DNA from: an uncultured Alistipes sp.
GTDB taxonomy: Bacteria > Bacteroidota > Bacteroidia > Bacteroidales > Rikenellaceae
Assembly (NCBI RefSeq): GCF_910580175.1
Contig: NZ_CAJTXD010000006.1
Span: 62,001-126,000, forward strand
Direction: 5' to 3'
Length of the DNA: 64,000 bases
Below the pieces are notes generated by a model. It searched no databases and was not told where the DNA came from. It was given only the letters and a program-made list of their open reading frames with translations. Numbering within the stretch: position 1 is the first letter of the stretch; every line of letters begins with the position of its first letter. A program made the position numbers and the translations under genes. This document shows, piece after piece, positions 39,955-48,264 of this stretch.

Positions 39955-41505
39955 ATGGAATCCGAGAAACAGCATACTTGCAAGTTCCGCTCCGAAATAG
40001 GCCGCGGCTGCTCCTTCTGCAACGAGGGCGCCGAAGTCGAAGCCCGCCCCTGCGGCGGCTGCACCAAACTGCACGAAACCGACTGGCTGGCCCCCTATCC
40101 CGACAACGTGCCGACCGATATCTTCGAAGTCCGCTTCAAGAACACGCGCCGCTCGTTCTACCAGAATGTCAACAACCTCCCGCTCAAGGAGGGCGACATC
40201 GTGGCCGTCGAGGCGTCGCCCGGCCACGACATCGGCATCATCTCGCTCTCGGGCGACATGGTGGCCCGGCAGATACGCCGCACAGGCTTCACGCCTTACA
40301 ACGGCGAATACAAAAAGATCTACCGCAAGGCCCAGCCCTACGACATCGAACGCTGGCAGGAAGCCATCGCCCTGGAGCACGAAACGATGATCGCCTCGCG
40401 CCAGATCGCCGCCGAAATGGGACTCAACATGAAGATCGGCGACGTCGAATATCAGGGCGACAAGATCAAGGCGATCTTCTACTACATCGCTGACGAACGC
40501 GTCGACTTCCGCGAACTCATCAAAGTCTTCGCCGAGCGCTTCCGCATCCGCATCGAAATGAAGCAGATCGGTGCGCGCCAGGAGGCGGGCCGCATCGGCG
40601 GCATCGGAGCCTGCGGCCGCGAGCTGTGTTGCACGTCGTGGATTTCGAACTTCACGAGCGTGACCACAGGGGCCGCCCGCGCGCAGGAAATATCGCTCAA
40701 TCCGCAGAAGCTGGCCGGGCAATGCTCGAAGCTCAAGTGCTGCATGATGTACGAGTACGACACCTATGTCGACGCCCGCAAGGAGTTCCCGCGGCTGCGC
40801 GAGCCGCTGCAAACCATCGACGGCGAATGGTTCTTCGTCAAGAACGATGTGCTGGCCGGCACGATGACTTTCTCCTCGTCGAAGGAGACGCTGGCCAACC
40901 TGACCGTGCTGCCCGTCGCCCGGGTCAAGGAGATCATGGAGTTGAACCGCGCCGGCAAGAAAGTCGACCGATTGCAGCATGCCGACGACCTGCCCGAGGC
41001 ACCCGAGGAACCCACCTACCGCTCGGGGTCAGACGAAGACAGCATCACGCGCTTCGACAAGACCAAGCGCCGCAAGCGCGGCCGCAACAACCGGGGCGGC
41101 GAACGCAGCGAGCGGCAGCAAAGCCGCCAACAAAGCGCCCCGGAGCCGACGTCGAAATCCGCCGCGCCGCATGCCGATGCGGCAGCAGGCGAACACCCGC
41201 AAAACCGCTCCGAACACCGTTCGCGGCGTCCGGAACGGCTGCACGGCAACCATAACAACGGCTCCCAACGCGGCAATCGGGAAGCCCAGGGCAACCAGCC
41301 GGCACGCAACGGCCAGGAAAGCCGACTCAACGAGACACCCCGCCATGCCGAACAGCAACCCAACGGCGAAGCGCGCCGCAACGACCGCCATCGCCACCGC
41401 GGCAACCGCCGTCCGGGCAACAATGGAGAGGCTCGCGGCAACGGAGAAAACCGAAGTAACAGAGAAAACCGAAGTAACGACGAGAACCGGGGCGGCAACA
41501 ACTGA
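39955..41505 (+). CDS. ricT: PSP1/RicT-like protein with low-complexity C-terminal tail
   Basis: The 516-residue protein contains the PSP1 domain of RicT (YaaT), with the conserved cysteine signature GACGRELCCTSWI and GQCSKLKCCMMYEY (about residues 222-264). In Bacillus RicT joins RicA and RicF in an iron-sulfur complex affecting RNA processing (established knowledge). Two features are unusual: an N-terminal cysteine cluster (Cys9, Cys19, Cys22, Cys33, Cys36) and a C-terminal tail of about 165 residues rich in Arg, Asn, Gly, Gln and Glu. The tail looks disordered and RNA-binding-like (inference). A GldH-like lipoprotein gene and trmB follow closely in the same direction. Confidence 0.88.
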   Translation: MESEKQHTCKFRSEIGRGCSFCNEGAEVEARPCGGCTKLHETDWLAPYPDNVPTDIFEVRFKNTRRSFYQNVNNLPLKEGDIVAVEASPGHDIGIISLSGDMVARQIRRTGFTPYNGEYKKIYRKAQPYDIERWQEAIALEHETMIASRQIAAEMGLNMKIGDVEYQGDKIKAIFYYIADERVDFRELIKVFAERFRIRIEMKQIGARQEAGRIGGIGACGRELCCTSWISNFTSVTTGAARAQEISLNPQKLAGQCSKLKCCMMYEYDTYVDARKEFPRLREPLQTIDGEWFFVKNDVLAGTMTFSSSKETLANLTVLPVARVKEIMELNRAGKKVDRLQHADDLPEAPEEPTYRSGSDEDSITRFDKTKRRKRGRNNRGGERSERQQSRQQSAPEPTSKSAAPHADAAAGEHPQNRSEHRSRRPERLHGNHNNGSQRGNREAQGNQPARNGQESRLNETPRHAEQQPNGEARRNDRHRHRGNRRPGNNGEARGNGENRSNRENRSNDENRGGNN

Positions 41506-41583
41506 CGGCAACAACCGCACCGGCAGCAGCCCCCCCACTGACAACAACGGATATTGCCGCCTCATACTTCCGACAGCCATCCC

Positions 41584-42015
41584 ATGCGGAAACTAACGAC
41601 CATAGCGCTTCTCGGTACCGCCCTGTTGTTCGGCGCCTGCGGCACGCCGCATCGGGCGGCGGTCGTCGACGTCGATCCGTCGGAATGGACCGGCACCGCC
41701 GAAATCGTGGTGGAGAACACCGATACGCTGTCGCCCTGCGACATCGCAGTGTTTCTGCGCTACGACGAACAATTCGTCGACGACACCCTCACGCTCTGCA
41801 TCGACGTATTCACGCCCGACTCGCTCCGCAGCCGGGAGTGGCTCCGCATGACGATGACACGGCCCCGCAAGCCCGCGGCGCTCCGCCGCCAGGCGGTCGC
41901 CGAATACCGCAAGCAGGCGATCCTGCCGCGCAGCGGCGACTACCGGTTCGTCGTCGGCCCTGTCCGCCCGGTCGAAGGCATCGAAGCGGTGGGCGTGCAC
42001 ATAAAGAAACGATAA
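41584..42015 (+). CDS. GldH-like lipoprotein
   Basis: The 143-residue product has a clear lipoprotein signal (MRKLTTIALLGTALLFGAC). The mature part is a single beta-rich domain ending in PVEGIEAVGVHIKKR, which resembles the C-terminus of GldH. Position directly after the PSP1 gene fits the usual neighbourhood of gldH in Bacteroidota (recalled knowledge). GldH belongs to the set of gliding or type IX secretion associated lipoproteins, but close relatives occur in non-gliding gut species. The ATG at 41584 is preferred over 41554 because it starts the signal peptide. Sequence similarity is weak, so the name is tentative. Confidence 0.6.
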   Translation: MRKLTTIALLGTALLFGACGTPHRAAVVDVDPSEWTGTAEIVVENTDTLSPCDIAVFLRYDEQFVDDTLTLCIDVFTPDSLRSREWLRMTMTRPRKPAALRRQAVAEYRKQAILPRSGDYRFVVGPVRPVEGIEAVGVHIKKR

Positions 42016-42016
42016 G

Positions 42017-42763
42017 ATGGGAAAAGACAAACTCCGCCGATTCCGCGAGAACCTCGGCTTCGCCTGCTTCCTGCAACCCGAATTCGACCAGGTGTTCCGC
42101 CGCGACCACCCCATCAAGGGGCATTGGAACCGCGACTTCTTCCGCAACGACCGGCCCATCGTACTTGAACTGGGCTGCGGCAAGGGCGAATACACCTTGG
42201 CGCTGGCCGAACGCGACCCCTCGCGCAACTACATCGGCATCGACATCAAGGGAGCGCGGATGTGGCGCGGCGCGAAGACCGCCACCGAACGCGCAATGAC
42301 CAACGTGGGATTCCTGCGCACCCGCATAGAGTTTCTGGCCGGGCTGTTCGCCGAAAACGAAGTTTCCGAAATCTGGATCACGTTTCCCGACCCGCAACTC
42401 AAAAGCCGACGGGCCAAGAAACGGCTGACCTCGCCCTGGTTTCTGGAACTCTATGCCCGCATGCTGCGGCCCGACGGGCATATCCATCTGAAAACCGACT
42501 CGCAGCATCTTTACGGCTACACCAACGAAGCGATCCGCCGCTACGGCCTGCCGTGCGAAATCTCGAACTCCGACATCTACGGCACGGAGCTGGCCGACGA
42601 GGTGCTCTCCGTGAAGACGGCCTACGAACAACGCTTCCTCGGCATGGGCCTGCCGATTACCTACACGCGCTTCGCCCTCGGCGGCCGCCGCGACTTCGAA
42701 TGGTTCGACTGGGAGGAAGATGAAAAACTCGAAAAGGACAACGAAGCGGCGCGCCAACAATAA
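42017..42763 (+). CDS. trmB: tRNA (guanine-N7-)-methyltransferase
   Basis: The 248-residue SAM-dependent enzyme makes m7G46 in tRNA. The SAM-binding motif is IVLELGCGKGEYTLALAER; NYIGIDIKGARMWRGAK and ITFPDPQLKSRRAKKRLTS (the FPDP signature) are characteristic of TrmB. The gene starts 1 base after the GldH-like stop. A terminator shared with the convergent phosphatase gene lies at 42819. Confidence 0.95.
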   Translation: MGKDKLRRFRENLGFACFLQPEFDQVFRRDHPIKGHWNRDFFRNDRPIVLELGCGKGEYTLALAERDPSRNYIGIDIKGARMWRGAKTATERAMTNVGFLRTRIEFLAGLFAENEVSEIWITFPDPQLKSRRAKKRLTSPWFLELYARMLRPDGHIHLKTDSQHLYGYTNEAIRRYGLPCEISNSDIYGTELADEVLSVKTAYEQRFLGMGLPITYTRFALGGRRDFEWFDWEEDEKLEKDNEAARQQ

Positions 42764-42818
42764 AACTATACGGAGCCGTTGTTGCCGCTCTTCGGATCAT
42801 GATCCCGCCCTCTGCAAA

Positions 42819-42847
42819 ATACCCCTGCCGCCTTGTGCAACAGGGGT
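42819..42847. terminator. Bidirectional terminator between trmB and the phosphatase
   Basis: TACCCCTG and CAGGGGTA form an 8-bp stem around a 13-base loop, flanked by AAAA on the left and AATATT on the right. It lies between convergent genes. Nothing else is seen up to 42952. Confidence 0.65.
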
Positions 42848-42952
42848 AATATTATGAAACGGAGGTATTTTCGGCGCCGCCATACCAGACGATCGTACCA
42901 TAGCGTACATTGCATCGGATTATTTTTCGATCCTCCCGTTCGATTCGTCGGG

Positions 42953-44026
42953 CTATTCTCCGATCATCCGTTTGATCTGCCGGGCCAATTCGGTGTTGTC
43001 CATCAAACCGCGGATGCGGTCGGCGCCCGTTCCATACAGGTAGACCGGCACGATCGATGCCGTATGCCCGCCGCTCGAAAAACGGGGTTCCACACCCGAC
43101 TCGGGCAGCGTGAAGTCGGAATTGCCGCTGGGCAAGGTCAGACCGCCGGTCTCATGGTCGGCCGTGACGACCACCAAGGTACCCGGATGCGCATCGGCGA
43201 AATCCATCGCGACGGATACCGCCTGCTCGAAATCGCGCATCTCGCCGAGCACACCCCCGGCATCGTTGCCGTGACAGAACATATCGATCTGCGAACCCTC
43301 GACCATCAAGAAGAAACCCCGTTCCGACCCGTCGGCCAGCAACTCCAAGGCCTTGCGTACGGCCCGGGGCAGCAAATCGCCGCGCTCCGCCGCACAGGGC
43401 AGATGCTTGTCTGCCACAGCCGCCAGCACGGGCAGCGCCGACAGGGTGTCGAGCATCGCCGACGACTGCGCAACCCGATAGCCCTTGTCGCGGAACGCAT
43501 CGAACCACGTGCCGCCGCCGGGCAGCGAATCGGCGAGCATCCGTCGTCCGCCGCCGATCAACAGATCGATGTCGGAAGCCAACATATCGCAGACAATGCT
43601 CGGCATATCATTGCGATCGGCAACATGGGCATAGAATGCAGCTGGCGTAGCGTGGAACAAGTGGCTGGTAACTACCAGTCCGGTGCGCATACCCTGCTGC
43701 CGCGCGCATTCGGCCAGCGACTCCAGCCGCATGCCGGCCGTATCGATCCCCAAGGCCGCATTGTTGGTCTTCGAACCGGTGCTGAGCGCCGTGCCGGCGG
43801 CTGCCGAATCGGTCACACGGTTGTTGGCCGAACGGGTAGCGATGAGCGCCACACCCTCGGCCCGGTCGAACGCGGTCGGCGCATAATCCTCGGCGATCTG
43901 CAAGAGAGAGACCTGCGCCAGACCCATGCCATCGCCGATCATGTAAATCACGTTATGCACCTCGTTCTCCGTCTTGGGCGCGCATGCTCCCAACAAGCAC
44001 AATCCGAACAAAAAAAACCTTTTCAT
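42953..44026 (-). CDS. Alkaline phosphatase, lipoprotein-like
   Basis: The 357-residue protein has a signal peptide with a lipobox-like LLGAC and a full alkaline phosphatase core. The first metal site is in YMIGDGMGLAQVS, the nucleophilic Ser in RVTDSAAAGTALSTG, metal ligands in MVEGSQIDMFCHGNDAG and VTADHETGGLTLP, and the last His in SSGGHTA. It is at the short end of the PhoA family, with few insertions. It should release phosphate from esters on the cell surface or in the periplasm. It is a single-gene unit; a TATTTTTTG near the start resembles but does not match the -7 box. Confidence 0.93.
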   Translation of the reverse strand: MKRFFLFGLCLLGACAPKTENEVHNVIYMIGDGMGLAQVSLLQIAEDYAPTAFDRAEGVALIATRSANNRVTDSAAAGTALSTGSKTNNAALGIDTAGMRLESLAECARQQGMRTGLVVTSHLFHATPAAFYAHVADRNDMPSIVCDMLASDIDLLIGGGRRMLADSLPGGGTWFDAFRDKGYRVAQSSAMLDTLSALPVLAAVADKHLPCAAERGDLLPRAVRKALELLADGSERGFFLMVEGSQIDMFCHGNDAGGVLGEMRDFEQAVSVAMDFADAHPGTLVVVTADHETGGLTLPSGNSDFTLPESGVEPRFSSGGHTASIVPVYLYGTGADRIRGLMDNTELARQIKRMIGE

Positions 44027-44200
44027 ACGAACACAAAAAATAAAGAGTTTCCGAAAACGCCGTCCGACACCCCGTCCTTGGCCGGAGCCAAGCCGAGACC
44101 CCCCGCAAAGGCGCCCGGAAGAGGTGTTTGTCTGTTAAAAATATATATTTTTCTGCAAACTTTTTATTATTTTTACAAAAAATTTAGTCCTGCTGAAACC

Positions 44201-44863
44201 ATGGATGTGAAGATCGCCGCCGACTGGAAAGAACTCCTGGCACCGGAATTCGAAAAACCCTATTTTACCGCTCTGACGCAGTTCGTGCGGCAGGAATATG
44301 CAGCCCGCCGCATCTATCCGCGCGGCAGCAACATCTTCCGGGCGTTCGACAAATGCCCGTTCGACCAGCTCAAGGTGGTCATCATCGGCCAAGACCCCTA
44401 CCACGGCCCCGGGCAGGCCAACGGGCTGTGCTTCTCAGTAGGCGACGGCGTGCCGTTTCCGCCCTCGCTGCAAAACATCTTCAAGGAAGTGTCCGACGAC
44501 ACGGGCACGGCCATACCCGCCACGGGCAACCTCGACCGCTGGGCGGAACAAGGCGTGCTGCTGCTCAACGCTGTGCTGACCGTGAGGGCGCACGAAGCGG
44601 CTTCGCATGCGGGGCACGGCTGGGAGACCTTTACCGATGCAGTGGTGCGGGCGATCAACGAACGCAAACAAGGCATCGTCTACATGCTCTGGGGCAGCTA
44701 CGCCCAAAAGAAAGGCGCGATCGCCGACCCGCAGCGCAACTGCATCCTCAAAGCCGTACACCCCTCGCCGCTCTCGGTCTACCGGGGATTCTTCGGCTGC
44801 CGCCACTTCTCGCGCGCGAACGAATACCTCCGCTCGATCGGCAAGGAACCGATAAACTGGTAA
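44201..44863 (+). CDS. ung: Uracil-DNA glycosylase (family 1)
   Basis: The 220-residue enzyme excises uracil from DNA. It carries the water-activating loop VVIIGQDPYHGPGQANGLCFSV, the LLLNAVLTVR strand and the minor-groove loop AVHPSPLSVYRGFFGCRHFS. The length matches UNG family 1. The ATG at 44201 is the domain start. Upstream sequence (44120-44200) is very AT-rich and includes the palindrome AAAAATATATATTTTT, which may hold the promoter, although no exact TAnnTTTG is present. Confidence 0.96.
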   Translation: MDVKIAADWKELLAPEFEKPYFTALTQFVRQEYAARRIYPRGSNIFRAFDKCPFDQLKVVIIGQDPYHGPGQANGLCFSVGDGVPFPPSLQNIFKEVSDDTGTAIPATGNLDRWAEQGVLLLNAVLTVRAHEAASHAGHGWETFTDAVVRAINERKQGIVYMLWGSYAQKKGAIADPQRNCILKAVHPSPLSVYRGFFGCRHFSRANEYLRSIGKEPINW

Positions 44864-45220
44864 AAAGAGGATCATTAGGCCCCCTCGCACCGTTCTAAAA
44901 TCGGGCAAGACTCGGGAGTGGATTTCCTGGAGTTGCTGAATCGGGCGTAGTCTCGGTCACTCCACCTTCTCCTCCATTTCAGGCCCCGATCCGCACTGCG
45001 CCCGATCGGCCGGATGCAATGGCCGCAACATCGGCCGCACGTACGAAGAACTGCTTTTCGAGATTCTGCAAATTGGGCCGAAACGACTCCGCTTCCCCGA
45101 AGCCGGGCAACAAAGGGCTTCCCGCAACTCCCGAACACACAAATTACCCCTGCCACACTGAATGGCAGGGGTAATCCTTGTCCGCGAGAGCCGCCGGGCG
45201 GCTCCGCTGCGGCCACCTAT
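44864..45220. other. Intergenic region; terminator only
   Basis: These 357 bases between ung and the V-ATPase subunit K gene contain the hairpin at 45143-45175. No coding sequence, RNA or repeat was recognised in the remainder. Confidence 0.5.
45143..45175 (-). terminator. Intrinsic terminator of the V-ATPase operon
   Basis: ATTACCCCTGCCA and TGGCAGGGGTAAT form a perfect 13-bp stem with a 7-base loop, 45 bases past the subunit K stop on the minus strand. The following sequence TTGTGTG is only moderately T-rich. Confidence 0.75.
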
Positions 45221-45673
45221 CTACCGCACGATGTTGGCGATAAGGAACGTAGCGGCCACGGTAAGGATGGCATAAAGCTCGGGGAAAGCGGCGAGGATCA
45301 GCGTCTTACCCATCACATCATGACCGTTGCCGATCGCGGCGATACCGTTGGCGCAAACCTTGCCTTGGAAGATCGCAGCGGCCAGGTTGACGATGCCCAC
45401 CAGGATGCCGGCGCCCAAGACGGCTGCGGCCTGCACCATCGAGGGGTTCTGCAAGAAACCCTGCACCATGAAGAAGCAGACGAAGCCGTAGAGACCCTGC
45501 GAACCGGGCAGAGCCGAAAGAATCATGTAGCTACCGAACGCGCCGTTGTTCTTCTTCATGGCGCCGACGGCCGCCTGGCCGCAGATCGAAGTACCCACGG
45601 CAGAAGCGATACCTGCCAGACCTACCATCAGAGCCACGCCCACGTAGGCCATTACCAAAGCTGTTGTTTCCAT
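45221..45673 (-). CDS. V-type ATP synthase subunit K (membrane rotor proteolipid)
   Basis: The 150-residue protein has four membrane helices arranged as two hairpins, as in NtpK. Helix 2 carries ALPGSQGLYGF, the third helix segment ends in IFQGKVCANGI, and helix 4 has the ion-binding Glu in AFPELYAIL. Compared with Enterococcus NtpK, the sodium ligands Leu61, Thr64, Gln65, Gln110 and Glu139 correspond to Leu, Ser, Gln, Gln and Glu here. This pattern favours Na+ over H+ coupling (inference from a known structure). It is the last gene of the operon. Confidence 0.93.
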   Translation of the reverse strand: METTALVMAYVGVALMVGLAGIASAVGTSICGQAAVGAMKKNNGAFGSYMILSALPGSQGLYGFVCFFMVQGFLQNPSMVQAAAVLGAGILVGIVNLAAAIFQGKVCANGIAAIGNGHDVMGKTLILAAFPELYAILTVAATFLIANIVR

Positions 45674-45757
45674 AATCGAATGAATTTTTATTTGTTGTTG
45701 AATTTTCGTTTTTATCCGGATGTCCGGCTGTCATGCGCAGCAAGGCACCCTTGTCTT

Positions 45758-47653
45758 TTATTTTTCCATTTTTCTCAACGGCTCGAAGTTGCGCGTAGCC
45801 ATTTCGAAGCCGGCGTTCTTGTAGAACTCCACGAATGTCAGACGCATCGGGTGGACGAACGACGAGATGGTCGACATGAAGAGGTTGATGCCGTGGCCGA
45901 TCAGCAGGATCGGCAGCATGATGAGAATCCGCACAACGATGTGGGCGCCCTCAGGCACGAAGCCCTCGGCCAGCGAATTGAAGACCAGCGCCAGCACACC
46001 GCCCGACAATCCGATGGCGAACAAGCGGATGTAGGAGAGCACGTCGCTCAACAGGCCGGTAATGTTGTTATAAAGGTTCCACACACCGGAGCCGAGGTTG
46101 AGCAGCGGATTGCGCCCGGGCGTATTGAAGAACAACATCAACACGGCGCCGATCCCCAACACGACATAGAACGCCACGGACGAGGTGCCGAACCCGGGGA
46201 TGACCCATGCAGGATTGAGCATCGGGAGTCCGCCGGCAACGGATGCGGCCAGCAACATGATGAACCACCCCATCGTACCCAGCGAATAGCGCACGCCGAA
46301 GGTGCGGGCCGTGACGCAGATGCTGATGAGCATGCCGAACAGAATCTGCACCATGCCGATGGCCAGGGCGATGGAGAAGAACCGGTTCTGGAAGTCGAAG
46401 AAGCGGAACAACGGTTCGCCGTCGGCTTTCAACGGCACCCACTCCTGCATGTTCACCCCGAAGAACGAACCGCAGAACAACCCGAAAAGGATCGTTGCGG
46501 CGGCGCACATCGTGGCGAACCATGCGGCCTGACGCATCATGCCGGGCTTGCGGTTCTTGCGGAGCAGCCACAAACCCATGGCCAGCAAGATCAGACCGTA
46601 GCCCGCATCGTTGAGACAGATGCCGAAGAACAGCATATAGAACGGGGCGAAGAACGGCGTGAGGTCGATCGTGCCGTAGCGGGGCCGGGCGTACATGTCG
46701 CCCACCAACTCGAAGATGCGGGCGAACCACCCGTTCTTGAGCTTGACCGGCGTATTGTCCTCGGGCGTGGGGTCGCTCTTGATATAGACCACGTTGGGAT
46801 ACTCCTCCAACAACGCGTCGACCTGGGCGGAACGCTCCGTCTCGGCCCATCCCTCCATGACGACCAGCATGCCGTCGGCGGCCTGCCGGGCCGTGGCCTC
46901 GACCTTGAGGCCCTGCAACCGCTCCTTGAGCGAAGCGACGTAGGAAACCAACAACGGACACGAGGCGGCGGCACGTGCGAAGTCGCCATCGAGCGTCTCC
47001 AGTTTGGCCTGCTCGGCGGCAATGGCCGCTTCGGCCTGGCGGATGTCCATCTGCGGCGCCTTCATCTCCTGTGCATCGAGGTTTACCTCCTGCCCGGGAG
47101 CTGCAATGACGACGAACCACACCATCGCATCGGTGCGACCGATCTCGGAAATCGTATACTGCTCCGACCATTCGGCCGACGCCTTGTCGTAGGTGTTGCG
47201 CTGGGCGGAGAAATAACGCAACACGACCCCCTCGTCGGCGAGCTTCTGCACCCGGGAAACATCGAAATCGCCCCACGGACGCAGTTCGTCGGCGCTCTTT
47301 TCGAGCCGCGCGATCTCGGCCTTGGCCGCGGCGGCCTCGCGCTGGGCACGCAGATAATGCTCGAACGCCTCCCGACCGGACGCATAGGGCACGACTTGGG
47401 CGGCCCCTCCGGCAACACGAGACGCAACGTCCCCTTTCTGCCCGGCTTTCTCGCGCTCCTCCGTCCATGCCTTGAGGAATTCGAGCGCCTTGTTGCCGGC
47501 CTCGATATCGAGGAGCAGCTGACGGTCTTCCTCGGACGGCTCCCAACCGGAGACGGTAATATCGACCAGTCCCAGCTCGCGCAACTTTTCTATGAAATCG
47601 CCGCTCTGCGCCGCGAAGAGCACAAAGTCGTATTTCGACATTCTTGCTATCAT
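45758..47653 (-). CDS. V-type ATP synthase subunit I (membrane stator)
   Basis: The 631-residue protein has a soluble N-terminal half with coiled-coil character (about residues 30-330) and a C-terminal half with seven to eight membrane helices (ARPRYGTIDLTPFFAPFYML onward). The region LLSDVLSYIRLFAIGLSGG includes the essential Arg of subunit a/I that faces the rotor glutamate. It links the catalytic head to the membrane and provides the ion half-channels. Its start overlaps the subunit D stop by 4 bases, and subunit K follows after 84 bases. Confidence 0.94.
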   Translation of the reverse strand: MIARMSKYDFVLFAAQSGDFIEKLRELGLVDITVSGWEPSEEDRQLLLDIEAGNKALEFLKAWTEEREKAGQKGDVASRVAGGAAQVVPYASGREAFEHYLRAQREAAAAKAEIARLEKSADELRPWGDFDVSRVQKLADEGVVLRYFSAQRNTYDKASAEWSEQYTISEIGRTDAMVWFVVIAAPGQEVNLDAQEMKAPQMDIRQAEAAIAAEQAKLETLDGDFARAAASCPLLVSYVASLKERLQGLKVEATARQAADGMLVVMEGWAETERSAQVDALLEEYPNVVYIKSDPTPEDNTPVKLKNGWFARIFELVGDMYARPRYGTIDLTPFFAPFYMLFFGICLNDAGYGLILLAMGLWLLRKNRKPGMMRQAAWFATMCAAATILFGLFCGSFFGVNMQEWVPLKADGEPLFRFFDFQNRFFSIALAIGMVQILFGMLISICVTARTFGVRYSLGTMGWFIMLLAASVAGGLPMLNPAWVIPGFGTSSVAFYVVLGIGAVLMLFFNTPGRNPLLNLGSGVWNLYNNITGLLSDVLSYIRLFAIGLSGGVLALVFNSLAEGFVPEGAHIVVRILIMLPILLIGHGINLFMSTISSFVHPMRLTFVEFYKNAGFEMATRNFEPLRKMEK

Positions 47654-48258
47654 AACGTGGCGCCCTCCCCGGCTTGCTGTTGTTTGGTTTTCACGATCTT
47701 CTGTGCCGACTTGGAGAGGTTCTCCTCGTCTTCCATGAAACGCTTGATCTTACGTATAGCGTCCTCGTAGCCGGGTATCTGCACCTTCTCGTACAAGTTT
47801 ACCTTCTGCGTAGTCTTGCGCCGGGCGTAGTCCAGAAGCTCCATCTTACGATCGTAGACCTCGAACTCCAGGGCCAGCCGCGCGAGTTTTTTGAGCACCT
47901 CCACGCCGTCGGCGAACCAGACAGGCGCCGAGAAAAGGTCGTAGGGCTTCTCCTCGAACTTCACGTCCTGCAACACGGGCGTACGCACGCCGGCGATCTT
48001 CTGGGTCGTCAGCTCGACGTCGGCGATGCGCACCAAGCCGTCGTCGAACTCGCCCCAGAGCGCCGCCATATAGTCGTACTCGGCCTTCAGGGCGTCGAGC
48101 CGACGGCGGTAGTCCGCAGCGGAATCCTTCGCCTTCTTGACCTCGGAACGCAGGGCCGACTCCTTGCTTTTGATGGTCGGGAGCGCCTTCTGCCGCATCT
48201 TGAGCTGCTTGCCGAGTTCGCCGAGCGAAGTTTTGTTATATTGAAACTTGATAGCCAT
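47650..48258 (-). CDS. V-type ATP synthase subunit D (central stalk)
   Basis: The 202-residue protein is almost entirely helical, with long N- and C-terminal helices (KTSLGELGKQLKMRQKALPT and RKTTQKVNLYEKVQIPGYED) that would pair as the antiparallel coiled coil of the rotor shaft. RKTTQKVNLYEKVQIP is a clear match to the ATP-synt_D family. It transmits rotation between the A3B3 head and the membrane rotor. It lies 6 bases after subunit B and overlaps subunit I. Confidence 0.92.
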   Translation of the reverse strand: MAIKFQYNKTSLGELGKQLKMRQKALPTIKSKESALRSEVKKAKDSAADYRRRLDALKAEYDYMAALWGEFDDGLVRIADVELTTQKIAGVRTPVLQDVKFEEKPYDLFSAPVWFADGVEVLKKLARLALEFEVYDRKMELLDYARRKTTQKVNLYEKVQIPGYEDAIRKIKRFMEDEENLSKSAQKIVKTKQQQAGEGATL

Positions 48259-48264
48259 AGGCCG

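Noticed and set aside
44875..45216. A 113-codon minus-strand frame downstream of ung
   Set aside because: It overlaps the V-ATPase terminator, begins without a start context and has composition expected of non-coding GC-rich DNA.
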